Positions 24,508-34,119 are shown, numbered from the stretch's first letter. The stretch is 64,000 nucleotides of DNA from Aestuariibius violaceus (GCF_040779325.2 NZ_JBFONT020000001.1:1336888-1400887); one strand, 5' to 3'. The notes: generated by a model from the sequence alone, not told the origin. Program-made: numbers and translations.

Positions 24508-26874
24508 CTAGATGATCCGCACCGGCCGCGTCAGGCGCCAAAGCGCAGCGCCCAGCACCAGCATCAGCGCAAGACCCCCACCGATCCAGGGCGTCCAACC
24601 CGCCAGATGCCACTCGCGGAAGACGTTGGTCCCGCCACCGCCCCGGCGCAGTTCGGCAAGCGCCGCCTTGTACTCGGCGCCGCTGGTCCGCCGCATCTGC
24701 CGGTTCGCCTTCAACAGCGTCACGGGCAACACCCCCTCCGGCGTCCGCGCCTGAGGGTCTGCGCCATGCTCCAGCAAGGTGGCGAAGACGGGCGCTTCAA
24801 ATCCTCCCATCGCGGCCAGATGCAAGGCGGTCAGCCCGCCGGCATTCGGCTGGTTCGGATCCGCGTTGCCTGCAAGAAGCGCGCTCAGCACAGGCCCGCT
24901 GTGGTGGCCGCGCTCGATGGCGCGGTGCAGCGGCACCACCCCGTCGCCGCCTGGCGCATTAGCGTCGTATCCGGCGTCCATGACATACCGGATGACCGAT
25001 GGATCCAGAACATCCGGCTCGATCGTTTTCAGCGCCACGTGCAGCGCCGTGTCGCCATTCGCATCCGTCAACCCGACGTCATGGGGGATGCTCACCAGCA
25101 CCCGCAAGGACAGCTGCTGGTCCGCGGCCATCGACGACAGAAGGGCGAAGACAGGCGTCTCTCCCGCCGCGTTCCTCACCTCCATATCGACACCGGCGAC
25201 GTCGAACGCCCGGAGCAGACCCAGATCCCCGCTCGTCTCAAGCGCCATGAAGATCGGCGCGGTGCCATCCGGCGCCAAGATGTCGGGATCTGCCCCGTAT
25301 CTCAGAAGAAGCGTGGCCGCTTCTGGGTTACCGTCATCCAGCCCAAGCGCCCGGACCAGAGGCGTCTCGCCCGCAGCATTCTTCAGATCCGGATCCGCGC
25401 CCGCCTCGATCAGAAACGGGATCACCACCTCGGGCATGTCGTGGTTGAGGGCGGCAAGGTGAAGGACGCCATTGCCCTGGCGGTTCACCTCCCCGATGTT
25501 GCCTCCGCCCTCCAGGATCGCCCGAATATCCTTGACGGGACGATCCCGCGTGATAGCGCTCAGCAGGCCCGGGCACCGATCCCGGCAGGTGAACTCCTCG
25601 ACAAAGCCAAGCTCCTGCAAAACGGCGACCTTTTCCTCCGCGTTCTCCCCCGAGCGCCGGGCAAAGGAGATCGCCGTCCGGAAGTTCTGATGCACCGTCG
25701 TGTCGATCCCGAGTGAGACGAGATACCGCAGCAGCTCAGGGTCCGGGTGGCGCGCCGCGGCCACCAGAAGGGCGCTGTCCATGGAAACCCCCTCGCCCAT
25801 CGTGGCCCCGTTCTCGATCAACGCCCGGATCGTCCGCAGATCCTGGGGATGATGGATCACATAGTGCAGAACCGACCGCCCGTTGGAGTGATGCGTGCTG
25901 CGCACCCCATCCGCTCCCAGCTCGAAGATTTTTGCGATCACCTCCGGGTGGGCATTCATATACGCAGCCTCAAACAGAAGCTCCGTCGCTTCGATGCTGT
26001 CTTCCGGCGGATCGGAAACCTGGGTCACATATTCCAGGACGCTTGGATTATCGTAATGGATCGCGTCGAAATAGACCGGGCGCCGGTAGGCGAGCCGCCC
26101 CAGGTCGCCCTGCGCGTAAATCCACTTCAGATCCGCAAGGCCATAACCGGCATCAAGCGCAAGGGAAAACGCATCCGACCTCTGGTAATAGCTCGGGAAG
26201 GCATCTTCGTTGATAAGCACCCGCGTCGGGTCGGCCCCCCCTTCGATCAGCAGCGACAGCACCTCCCGCGGCACATCGTTTATGATGGCGTAGTGATAGA
26301 CGGGCCAGAACTCCTCGGCCTCCGCATTCGGATCCGCCCCGGCCTCAAGCAGCAGACTGACGATTTCCGGATCCGCTCCGTGCGTCATCGCCGAATGGAG
26401 CGGTGTCACCCCTTCGGTATCGGTGACATTCACATAGGTGTCACCCGTCTCCTCAAGGATCGCCGCAACCGCGTCCGCCCCTCCGCCGCTGCTGATGACG
26501 TCGTGTAAAGGCGTCGCCAGATCGCGTCGGTTCTGCTCCAGCGCCTCGATCGCCGCGCGCCGCGTCTGGACGCAGGCCCGCAGCCTCTCCCGATCCGCCG
26601 CTATGCTCGCGGGTGTCATCGTAAGGTTCTCGATGGCTCCGCCCGCCCGATAGAACAGACGCACATCACAGGGATCGTCCGGCACCGCCGCCCCTGCCGC
26701 ATGGCACTGGTCTGCCAGAGTGATGGCCGCCCCCGGGTCCAGCAAATCCAACTCGCCGTCTCTGACAATGACAATCGAGCAAGGGTTGGCCAAGGCTCCA
26801 CCGCCAAATCCAAGGCCCAGAAGAAGTGAGAGAAAAAGCCCGCAGGGCCTAGGCGAAAAGCCGGTCAAATACAT
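24508..26874 (-). CDS. Exported ankyrin-repeat protein with C-terminal anchor
   Basis: 788 residues. Signal peptide around GLFLSLLLGLGFGGGALA, then a Cys-containing head domain. About a dozen or more ankyrin repeats follow from about residue 140, with motifs such as TPLHSAMTHGADPEIVSLLL, GNGVLHLAALNHDMPEVV and GGLTALHLAAMGGFEAPVFA. The C-terminus has one membrane helix (WTPWIGGGLALMLVLGAAL) and a short basic tail. The repeats would therefore sit in the periplasm, attached to the inner membrane. ATG 26874 has AGGA at the right distance. Binding partner unknown. Confidence 0.85.
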   Translation of the reverse strand: MYLTGFSPRPCGLFLSLLLGLGFGGGALANPCSIVIVRDGELDLLDPGAAITLADQCHAAGAAVPDDPCDVRLFYRAGGAIENLTMTPASIAADRERLRACVQTRRAAIEALEQNRRDLATPLHDVISSGGGADAVAAILEETGDTYVNVTDTEGVTPLHSAMTHGADPEIVSLLLEAGADPNAEAEEFWPVYHYAIINDVPREVLSLLIEGGADPTRVLINEDAFPSYYQRSDAFSLALDAGYGLADLKWIYAQGDLGRLAYRRPVYFDAIHYDNPSVLEYVTQVSDPPEDSIEATELLFEAAYMNAHPEVIAKIFELGADGVRSTHHSNGRSVLHYVIHHPQDLRTIRALIENGATMGEGVSMDSALLVAAARHPDPELLRYLVSLGIDTTVHQNFRTAISFARRSGENAEEKVAVLQELGFVEEFTCRDRCPGLLSAITRDRPVKDIRAILEGGGNIGEVNRQGNGVLHLAALNHDMPEVVIPFLIEAGADPDLKNAAGETPLVRALGLDDGNPEAATLLLRYGADPDILAPDGTAPIFMALETSGDLGLLRAFDVAGVDMEVRNAAGETPVFALLSSMAADQQLSLRVLVSIPHDVGLTDANGDTALHVALKTIEPDVLDPSVIRYVMDAGYDANAPGGDGVVPLHRAIERGHHSGPVLSALLAGNADPNQPNAGGLTALHLAAMGGFEAPVFATLLEHGADPQARTPEGVLPVTLLKANRQMRRTSGAEYKAALAELRRGGGGTNVFREWHLAGWTPWIGGGLALMLVLGAALWRLTRPVRII

Positions 26875-27073
26875 CGTGGTCCTATTCAAATACCGCGCCC
26901 GAAGGCCCGTATCCGCCAATCAATCTGCACAACGTATCTCTGCACATCCGGCAAAGACAAGAATGCCGGGTCCTCAAGCCTCACGCTTGGCACTTGAGGA
27001 CAACACCGGCGGCGCCGAAGAACTCTGCATCGGCGGCGTCTGCGCGCCGCCTGGCCGGGGCCGAGGCGCCCCC

Positions 27074-27093
27074 AAAGGCGCGCTGTCAGCGCC
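27074..27093 (+). repeat. 20-bp repeat, copy 1, at the 3' end of the aldo/keto reductase gene
   Basis: AAAGGCGCGCTGTCAGCGCC. A copy with one difference lies at 28222-28241 in the same orientation, on the other side of the gene. Each copy can fold into a GGCGC/GCGCC hairpin. This copy overlaps the last codons of the reductase. Confidence 0.5.
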
Positions 27094-28126
27094 GCTGGGC
27101 TTCTAGCAGGTTGGCCCGGTGCTCCGTCTGGCGTTCCAGCATCCAGCCGGGGTATTCCTCCGGCAGCTGGGTCACCGCATCAAGCGCCGCACGGTCCTCG
27201 TCGGTCAGTTCAACGTCGACCGCACCCATCGTGTCGGTCAGCTGATCGATCCGCTTCGCGCCCAGGATCACGCTGGTCACCACCTTCTGGTGCAACAGCC
27301 ACGCCACCGCCACCTGCGGCACCGTGCATCCCTTCTCGGCGGCGAGCCTCCGCATCACCTCGATCACGTCATAGGCGCGTTCCTTGTCCACCGGCGGGAA
27401 GTCGAAATTCACCCGGCGCCCTTCGGCGGTCTTCCCCTCGCGGTCGAACTTGCCGGACAGGAACCCGCCCGCCAGCGGGCTCCACACCATCAGACCGATC
27501 TCTTCGGAGAGCAGCATCGGAGCGATCTCCCGCTCCAGATCGCGCCCCGCCAGCGTGTAATAGGCCTGCAGCGAAACCACCGGCGCCAGCTGCCGCGCCT
27601 CCACGATCCCGACCGCCTTCATGACCTGCCACGCCGCCCAGTTCGACAGGCCGATATAGCGGACATGCCCATGCTGCACGAGCGTATTCAGCGCCTCCAT
27701 CGTCTCGACAATCGGCGTCGCCGGGTCGAAGCTGTGGATCTGATAAAGGTCGATATGGTCGAGTTGCAGCCGCGCGAGGCTCGCCTTCGCCTGATCCAGA
27801 ATATGGACCCGCGACGCCCCCCGCCCGTTCGGCCCGTCACCCATCTGCCCGTAAACCTTGGTCGCGATGATCACATCCTCGCGCTTGACCCCAAGGTTCC
27901 TGAGCGACTGACCAAGGATCTCCTCGCTCTTGCCCGAGGCATAGACATTCGCAGTGTCGATGAAGTTGATCCCGGCATCGAGGGCGGCGCGGACCAGCCC
28001 GTCCGCCTCCTCCTGCTGGAGCTGGCCGATCTGGCCCCACATGTCGTCGGATCCGCCGAACGTCATGGTGCCGAGGCACAGTTCGGAAACGAAAAGGCCG
28101 CTATGGCCGAGGCGATTATAGCGCAT
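27086..28126 (-). CDS. Aldo/keto reductase
   Basis: 346 residues, an NADPH-dependent oxidoreductase of the YajO/Gfo-like AKR group. The start MRYNRLGHSGLFVSELCLG is canonical; an ATG two codons earlier is also possible. Catalytic residues are visible: Asp in GINFIDTANVYASG (Asp and Tyr), Lys in DVIIATKVYGQ, and His in IDLYQIHSFDP. C-terminal VTSVILGAKRIDQL binds the cofactor phosphate. Natural substrate unknown. Monocistronic; the next gene is divergent. Confidence 0.93.
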   Translation of the reverse strand: MRYNRLGHSGLFVSELCLGTMTFGGSDDMWGQIGQLQQEEADGLVRAALDAGINFIDTANVYASGKSEEILGQSLRNLGVKREDVIIATKVYGQMGDGPNGRGASRVHILDQAKASLARLQLDHIDLYQIHSFDPATPIVETMEALNTLVQHGHVRYIGLSNWAAWQVMKAVGIVEARQLAPVVSLQAYYTLAGRDLEREIAPMLLSEEIGLMVWSPLAGGFLSGKFDREGKTAEGRRVNFDFPPVDKERAYDVIEVMRRLAAEKGCTVPQVAVAWLLHQKVVTSVILGAKRIDQLTDTMGAVDVELTDEDRAALDAVTQLPEEYPGWMLERQTEHRANLLEAQRR

Positions 28127-28221
28127 GCACATTATCCGTGATTGAGAGAGGGCAGTCCCCCGGACGACCCATTGAAGTCTCGCAGATACCTTGGGTTGCG
28201 TGCAACGTGTTTACGCTTCGT

Positions 28222-28241
28222 AAAGGCGCGCTGCCAGCGCC
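28222..28241 (+). repeat. 20-bp repeat, copy 2, upstream of the aldo/keto reductase gene
   Basis: AAAGGCGCGCTGCCAGCGCC, matching 27074-27093 at 19 of 20 positions and in direct orientation 1148 bp away. It lies in the divergent promoter region of the reductase and the ICMT-like gene. Confidence 0.5.
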
Positions 28242-28292
28242 TGAGACACCCCGCCCCATGACCGCGGCCGACCCCGCCCTATCTCCGCTCCC

Positions 28293-29051
28293 ATGACTGA
28301 CAGCCGCCGCATCACCATCGCACTCGCCTGGGGTGCTGCCTGCCATGGCGCCTTCGCCATCGGCGTGGGGCTGATGATCTACCACCTGTTCTTCGGCCTT
28401 TCCCGCAGCTGGGGCGCCGTCCCCTGGCCCTGGGCCGCGCTCGCCAATCTCGCGCTCCTCGCCCAGTTCCCGCTGGCCCACTCGCTGCTGCTGACGGGCA
28501 AGGGCCGCAAGATCCTTGCCCTCCTCGGCCCGGACGAGCGTCTTGCCACCACCAACTACGCCCTCATCGCCTCGCTCCAACTGGCCCTCCTCTTCGCGTT
28601 CTGGACCCCCTCCGGCATCCTCCTCTGGCAGGCGCAAGGCACGCTCTTCTGGGTCATGTGTACCGCCTATGCCGCCGCTTGGGGCTATCTCGGCCTCGCC
28701 ATCCTCCAAGGCGGCCTCCAGCTGCAATCCGGCATGCTCGGCTGGCTCGCCATGGCCCGGGGCCGCACGCCGCAATTTCCCGACATGCCGACCCACGGCC
28801 TCTACCGCCTCACCCGCCAGCCGATCTACCTCGGCTTCGCGCTCACCCTCTGGACGATGCCGACCTACACGCCCGACCAGCTGGCCCTCGCCATCTTCTG
28901 GACGGCCTATTGCGTCCTCGCCCCCCTCCACAAGGAGAAGCGGTTCGCCAAGATCCACGGCGACCGCTTCCGCGCCTACCAAAAGCGCGTGCCCTACTGG
29001 CTCCCCCTTCCGCGAAAGGCCCCGCACGATGGCGAAACCCCAGCGCAATGA
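28293..29051 (+). CDS. ICMT-like / MddA-like membrane methyltransferase
   Basis: 252 residues with about five membrane segments, then the hallmark of isoprenylcysteine-methyltransferase-like enzymes: THGLYRLTRQPIYLGF (SAM-binding region) and KEKRFAKIHGDRFRAYQKRV with the downstream Glu/Arg. Bacterial relatives include NnrU-like proteins and methanethiol S-methyltransferase; which activity applies cannot be told. Its 3' end overlaps the ubiG start by 23 bp, suggesting cotranscription. Confidence 0.8.
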   Translation: MTDSRRITIALAWGAACHGAFAIGVGLMIYHLFFGLSRSWGAVPWPWAALANLALLAQFPLAHSLLLTGKGRKILALLGPDERLATTNYALIASLQLALLFAFWTPSGILLWQAQGTLFWVMCTAYAAAWGYLGLAILQGGLQLQSGMLGWLAMARGRTPQFPDMPTHGLYRLTRQPIYLGFALTLWTMPTYTPDQLALAIFWTAYCVLAPLHKEKRFAKIHGDRFRAYQKRVPYWLPLPRKAPHDGETPAQ

Positions 29052-29772
29052 CCTGACGATCTACGACGATGTGGCGGACAAATGGTGGTCCGACGACATT
29101 CGCTGGGTCCGCACGCTCAAGAACATGGTCCCCGGGCGGCTCTCCTATTTCGACACCTTCATCGATTGGCAGGACAAGCACGTCCTCGACCTCGGCTGTG
29201 CCGGCGGGTTCCTGGCCGAGGCCCTGGATGACCGCGGCGCCCATGTCACCGGCATCGACCCGGCGGCAGACGCCATCGCCGCCGCCCGCGCCCACGCCGC
29301 CGAGACCGGGCGCACCATCACCTACGACACTGGCATCGGTGAGGCGCTCCCCTACGACGACGCCACCTTCGACGCCATCGCCTGCGTCGACGTCCTCGAA
29401 CACGTCTCCGACCTTCAGCAGGTCCTGAACGAGGTCGCCCGGACCCTCAAACCAGGCGGCCTCTTCCTCTACGACACGATCAACCGCAACCCGCTCTCCC
29501 GCCTTGCGGTCATCACGATAGCCGAGGATGTCCTGCGCCTCCTGCCCAAGGGCACTCACGATCCGGACATGTTCATCACGCCGGACGAGCTTCGCGCCGG
29601 GCTGGAAAGGGCGGGCCTCATCCCCGGAGAGACCACCGGCCTTGGCCCCCGCGGCCTCACCCGCCGAGGCGACCCCACCTTCGGGCGCCTGCCGCTCAAG
29701 ACGATCATCTACATGGGCATTGCGCGGAAGGGGCGAGGGCAGCCCCGAACGCAAAGCGACGCGTTGGATTAA
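29029..29772 (+). CDS. ubiG: Ubiquinone O-methyltransferase
   Basis: Methylates the two ring hydroxyls during ubiquinone synthesis. 247 residues. Motif I is VLDLGCAGGFLAEAL, and VDVLEHVSDLQQVLNEVAR is the post-motif region. LFLYDTINRNPLSRL and the C-terminal TTGLGPRGLTRRGDP fit UbiG. MAKPQRNDLTIYDDVADKWW resembles the UbiG N-terminus. It overlaps the upstream methyltransferase gene. A UbiG-like paralogue is possible, but the length and motifs match well. Confidence 0.85.
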   Translation: MAKPQRNDLTIYDDVADKWWSDDIRWVRTLKNMVPGRLSYFDTFIDWQDKHVLDLGCAGGFLAEALDDRGAHVTGIDPAADAIAAARAHAAETGRTITYDTGIGEALPYDDATFDAIACVDVLEHVSDLQQVLNEVARTLKPGGLFLYDTINRNPLSRLAVITIAEDVLRLLPKGTHDPDMFITPDELRAGLERAGLIPGETTGLGPRGLTRRGDPTFGRLPLKTIIYMGIARKGRGQPRTQSDALD

Positions 29773-30074
29773 CCTGAGGGAAACGCTGCGCGAGGTCCCG
29801 TTCGTGGTCGAGGTGAACTGGCGGGAGCGCGGGACAAAGCCGCCTTGTGTAGTCGCGGCCATTGCTCACGCAGCATTCATGCGCATGTGCCGCGACACGG
29901 GTCTTGCGATGCTGCGGATTTCACCCGAGCAGCCATTCGGAGTTTCAAAGTCGGACGATCCCAAACGAGGCATTCGCTGCGCGTCGGCTCAACAGGTCGG
30001 TCGCGGACTAGATGCAGAACAGACATGATGGAGGTTTCCCCAAGTCTGTTTGGTCAACGGCGTAACCTCAAGGG
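29773..30074. other. Non-coding interval between ubiG and the molybdenum hydroxylase operon
   Basis: Convergent intergenic region of about 300 bp. Open frames are short and have no recognisable motif. I see no gene and no strong hairpin. Confidence 0.4.
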
Positions 30075-32453
30075 TCAAAGCAGTTTATCCAGCGTAATCG
30101 GCAGGTCGCGGATACGTTTGCCTGTGGCATCGTAGATCGCATTTGCAACGGCCGCTGCCGGTCCGTTCATGCCGATCTCACCCACCCCGCGCGCGCCTGT
30201 CGGGGCCTGAGGGTCGGGGACGCCCGTCCAGGCGACGTCGATCTCCGGGACGTCGAGATGGGCTGGCATGTAGTACGCCGCAAGGCTTGGGTTCATGATC
30301 CGGCCGTTCCGCTCGTCCAGATAGGTATTCTCCATCATCGCCATGCCAAGCGACATGATGATTCCGCCGCGGAACTGGCTTGCCGCGAGTTTCTCGTTGA
30401 GGATCCGCCCGCAATCGTAGACCGCGGTGATCCTGGAGACGCGCAGCTCGCCGGTGATCGCGTTGACCCGCACCTCGCAGAAGACGGCGCCGGTCGAATG
30501 CATGGACCAGTCCGTCGTCCATTCGGTGGGCGGTGGTGCTTCCGCTTCAGCAGAGACCACGCCGCGTTCAGACCGTGCGAGGACATCGGCGAGATCTGTG
30601 CGTCGGTTTGGGTCGTCCAAAGCGACGAGGGCGCCATCGGCCATGGTAAGGGCGTTCGCAGGCAGGCCGTGCAAGGGTGAATTGATCGGGACGAGCGCGG
30701 CAAGCTCTGCCACAAGGACGATCCGCGCCGCCCTGAGGGATGCACCGATTGCGGCGGTCTGCTGGGACGCGGCGGCGATCAAGGCACCGGGTAGCGTGTT
30801 GTCGCCGTGCCGGACTTCGATGCCTTCATAAGGCAACCCAAGCAGGTCAGCGGCGACCATCGCCGTTGCCGTCGAGGTGCCCATTCCCATATCCGCCGCG
30901 GCGACCTCCACCAGCGCCTTGCCCTCGCCGTGGAGCGTGATCCTGGCAGCGCCGCCTGGAAACCGTTTGTAAGGGTAGTAAGCCGCCGCCATCCCGGTCC
31001 CGACGAGCCATTCGCCCTCACTCCGCCCCAGCCTTCGGCCCGACCGGGTCTGCCAGCCGAACCTTCGGGCGCCGTCGCGGTAGGCATCGACCAGCGCACG
31101 TTGAGAGAACGCGATGCCGGTTGTGGGGTTCGTCTCCGGCTCGTTGCGGATACGCAGATCCACCGGGTCGATCTCGAGCCTCTCGGCAAGTTCATCGAGT
31201 GCGGTCTCCAGCGCAAAGGTCCCGGTGGCCGAGCCGGGCGCCCGCATGAACGTGTTGCCAAGCATGTCCAGGATGCCGGAGCGTACCTCCAGATGCATCG
31301 CATCGGCCCGATACATGTGCTCGCTGGCCTCCATGAAGGACTCTGTCATCGCGTTGTTGGCAATCTTCATCGTGGTGCCGGTGTGGATCAGCGATCTCAA
31401 ACGCCCGTCGCGATCGGCGCCGAGGGCGACGCGCTGCCGCGTCGGCGCCCGACCTCCACAGACGCGATACACCCCCTCACGCGACAGGGTCATGCGCACC
31501 GGCCTTTCCGCAAGCTGCGAGGCCGCTGCGGCGAGGATATGATATTGCCACAGCGTCTTGCCGCCGAAGCCGCCACCGACATGTTCCGCCGTCAGGTGAA
31601 CGTTCGCAGGAGAGATGCCGAAAACCTTCGCGATCGTGATGGCCGAAAGATCAACGCCCTGCGTGCAGTCATGCATCCTCAGCATGCCGTCTTGCCAGGC
31701 GACCGTCACAGCATGAGGTTCGATCTGATTGTGGTTATGCTGGGGGGTGTTGAACTCGACATCGACGGACACTGCAGCTTCGGCAAGCGCCGCCTCGGCA
31801 TCCCCCAAGATGACCCGCAGGTCGCGCCCCGCGTGAAAGCCGAGTTCAGTATTCGCCGCGGCGGTATCGAAGCTCGTCACGGCCGGGGCGGCATCGTATT
31901 CGGCGCTGATCAGCCCGGCAGCATGTTCGGCGTTCTCTTGGGTGTCCGCGAGCACGAGCGCAATCGGCTGGCCATTCCAATGAACGTCGGCACTTTGCAT
32001 CACCGGGATAGAGCTGCCCGCCATTCCGGTGGGCGAGGAATAGAACGGCTCGGGAGGCTCCATCGCTGGCGCGTTCGCGTGCGTCATGACAAGGAGCACG
32101 CCCGACACCGCCTCTGCTGCTGTCGTATCCAGGGTGCGGATGCTGCCCTTCGGGATCGTCGAGTAGGCGAGCGCGCCATAGACCATTCCCGGAAAGCTGT
32201 GTTCAGCGGCAAATCTTGCCGCACCCCGCACTTTCAGCGGCCCGTCCCGCCGGGTCCGGGGGGTGCCCAGACCGCCCGGCACACGGACCGGACGGCCCTC
32301 GGCATCGAACGAAACAACCGGTTGCGCGATGACACCGCCGCCGAAGGCAGCACTGGCTAACGTCGCGGCAGAGCCTGCAAGCACCGTGCGGCGATCAAAT
32401 CTCATCGTGTCTTTGGCAGTCCGGTCGTGCGTGTCGTCGGATCGCTGGGTCAT
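30075..32453 (-). CDS. Xanthine-dehydrogenase-family molybdenum-binding subunit, Tat exported
   Basis: 792 residues, the large molybdopterin-cytosine-dinucleotide subunit of a PaoC/YagR-like aldehyde oxidoreductase. The N-terminus has a Tat motif FDRRTVLAGSAA (twin Arg at 21-22) followed by a hydrophobic stretch and AFGGGVIAQP. HVGGGFGGKTLWQYH and FMRAPGSATGTFALE are cofactor-binding segments. The C-terminal TGARGVGEIGMNGPAA holds the catalytic Glu. Its ATG overlaps the FAD subunit stop (ATGA). Here the Mo subunit carries the Tat signal, implying a periplasmic enzyme; substrate unknown. Confidence 0.9.
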   Translation of the reverse strand: MTQRSDDTHDRTAKDTMRFDRRTVLAGSAATLASAAFGGGVIAQPVVSFDAEGRPVRVPGGLGTPRTRRDGPLKVRGAARFAAEHSFPGMVYGALAYSTIPKGSIRTLDTTAAEAVSGVLLVMTHANAPAMEPPEPFYSSPTGMAGSSIPVMQSADVHWNGQPIALVLADTQENAEHAAGLISAEYDAAPAVTSFDTAAANTELGFHAGRDLRVILGDAEAALAEAAVSVDVEFNTPQHNHNQIEPHAVTVAWQDGMLRMHDCTQGVDLSAITIAKVFGISPANVHLTAEHVGGGFGGKTLWQYHILAAAASQLAERPVRMTLSREGVYRVCGGRAPTRQRVALGADRDGRLRSLIHTGTTMKIANNAMTESFMEASEHMYRADAMHLEVRSGILDMLGNTFMRAPGSATGTFALETALDELAERLEIDPVDLRIRNEPETNPTTGIAFSQRALVDAYRDGARRFGWQTRSGRRLGRSEGEWLVGTGMAAAYYPYKRFPGGAARITLHGEGKALVEVAAADMGMGTSTATAMVAADLLGLPYEGIEVRHGDNTLPGALIAAASQQTAAIGASLRAARIVLVAELAALVPINSPLHGLPANALTMADGALVALDDPNRRTDLADVLARSERGVVSAEAEAPPPTEWTTDWSMHSTGAVFCEVRVNAITGELRVSRITAVYDCGRILNEKLAASQFRGGIIMSLGMAMMENTYLDERNGRIMNPSLAAYYMPAHLDVPEIDVAWTGVPDPQAPTGARGVGEIGMNGPAAAVANAIYDATGKRIRDLPITLDKLL

Positions 32454-33436
32454 CTTGTTTCTCCCGACAGGTTCTGCAGGACGGCGACAATCGTCCGACG
32501 TGCGAGTTCCGGCTTGAAGGCATTGCCTGTTCGGGTGATGGCACCAGAAAGGATGATGTCGGCCGCTTCGGAGAAGACCGCCTCTCCCGGTGCGGCACCG
32601 ATCAGGCCGGCTTCGGCTTCCTTTATCCGCCAGGGTTTGGGCGCGACGCCGCCAAGAGCGATGCGGGCTTCAACGATGCGTCCTTCCACGATCTGCAAGA
32701 CGCCAGCGACCGACACCAACGCGAAGGCGTAGCTCGCCCGGTCCCGGACCTTGCGGTACATCGATCTTGCGCCGGGCGGCAGAGCAGGCAAGTCGACAGC
32801 GGTGATCAGTTCACCAGGTTCCAGATTGGTCTCGATCTCGGGCGTATCGCCCGGCAGGCGATGGAACTCTGTCAGGGGTACGATCCGCCGTCCGGTGTCG
32901 CCGACGAGATGTATCCGTGCATCGAAAGCGGCCAGCGCAACGCACATGTCGGACGGATGTGTCGCAATGCAGCTCTGCGACACACCGAGAATGCCGTGGG
33001 CCCGATTGAGCCCGTCAAGCGCGTCACACCCTGACCCGGGATTCCGCTTGTTACATCGGGACCCCTCGACATCGTAGAAATAGGTACAACGCGTTCGCTG
33101 CAGGATATTGCCGCCGACGGTGGCCATATTGCGGATCTGCACCGAGGCGCCCGCCAGGAGCGCACGGGCAAGGGCGGAATAGCGTTGGCGCACAATGGCG
33201 TTTTCCGCAAGCGCGGTATTGCTTGCCGCGGCGCCAATGAGGATGCCGCCGTCTGGCGTTTCTTCGATCTGTCGAGACAGGCCGGTCACATCCACAAGAG
33301 CATCAGGTGCCTCGACCCGTTCTCGCATGAGGTCAATGAGGTTGGTTCCTGCGCCAAGGAACTGCGCGTTGGAACCCGAGCGCCGGACGATCGCGTCAGT
33401 CTCCGAGGTTGCCTTTTCGTAGATAAAAGGCCTCAT
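32450..33436 (-). CDS. FAD-binding subunit of molybdenum hydroxylase, with extra 4Fe-4S cysteines
   Basis: 328 residues. The FAD domain is near the N-terminus (FLGAGTNLIDLMRERV), then IRNMATVGGNILQRTRC. Cysteines at about 117, 128, 137 and 156 in the CTYFYDVEGSRCNKRNPGSG stretch and beyond match the 4Fe-4S insertion of PaoB and 4-hydroxybenzoyl-CoA reductase beta subunits. The start ATG overlaps the iron-sulfur subunit stop (ATGA). Electrons would pass from Mo through the 2Fe-2S clusters to FAD. Confidence 0.9.
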   Translation of the reverse strand: MRPFIYEKATSETDAIVRRSGSNAQFLGAGTNLIDLMRERVEAPDALVDVTGLSRQIEETPDGGILIGAAASNTALAENAIVRQRYSALARALLAGASVQIRNMATVGGNILQRTRCTYFYDVEGSRCNKRNPGSGCDALDGLNRAHGILGVSQSCIATHPSDMCVALAAFDARIHLVGDTGRRIVPLTEFHRLPGDTPEIETNLEPGELITAVDLPALPPGARSMYRKVRDRASYAFALVSVAGVLQIVEGRIVEARIALGGVAPKPWRIKEAEAGLIGAAPGEAVFSEAADIILSGAITRTGNAFKPELARRTIVAVLQNLSGETR

Positions 33437-33936
33437 CGTCCATCCTCCGCGACATAGGTGGTGATCGCATCGATGATGCCGTTGTGCGCGCCACAGCGGC
33501 ATAGATTGCCGCTCATCCGTTCGCGGATCTCGAGGAGGCTTCGTTCGGGCGTAGTGGCCATATCCGACGAGACGGCGCTCGGTGATCCTCGCGCGAACTC
33601 TTCCCGCAAGGCGACGGCGCTCATGATTTGGCCCGGCGTGCAATACCCGCACTGGAAGCCGTCATTCTCGATAAAAAGCGCCTGCAACGGATGCAGGTCG
33701 TCGCCTTCGGCCAGGCCCTCTATCGTCGCCACGGAGCGTCCCTCGTACTGAACGGCGAGAGCGAGACATCCAAGCACACGTTCGCCGTCCACCAGAACGG
33801 TGCAGGCTCCGCAGGCACCCTGATTGCATCCTTTCTTGGTTCCAGTAAGGCCAAGATGCTCACGCAGGAAATCCAGCAACGATACGCGGACATCGTCTGG
33901 AAGGTCATGGGATTGATCATTGACGGTAATCGGCAT
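33433..33936 (-). CDS. 2Fe-2S subunit of molybdenum hydroxylase
   Basis: 167 residues. The plant-ferredoxin-like cluster uses Cys 37, 42, 45 and 57 (GCNQGACGACTVLVDG). The second, C-terminal cluster uses Cys 96, 99, 146 and 148 (FQCGYCTPGQ and GNLCRCGAH). There is no Tat signal on this subunit, unlike E. coli PaoA; the Mo subunit has it instead. ATG 33936 follows a perfect AGGAGG. First gene of the operon, divergent from an AraC regulator. Confidence 0.93.
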   Translation of the reverse strand: MPITVNDQSHDLPDDVRVSLLDFLREHLGLTGTKKGCNQGACGACTVLVDGERVLGCLALAVQYEGRSVATIEGLAEGDDLHPLQALFIENDGFQCGYCTPGQIMSAVALREEFARGSPSAVSSDMATTPERSLLEIRERMSGNLCRCGAHNGIIDAITTYVAEDGR

Positions 33937-34119
33937 CGAGGCCTCCTGATAGGTCTGCTCTGATTGCAGGTCAGCCCAAACGATCCAGTATTCCCGGCCC
34001 ACTTGGTAACGACGACAACGACTGAGGCTCTGACTTGCTCGGGCCCAAGGTATGGGCTTTGATTGAACGAGGTATGTGTCAGAGTTCAGAATTCTCTTGC
34101 CATCGTTCGAAAGTTTCCC

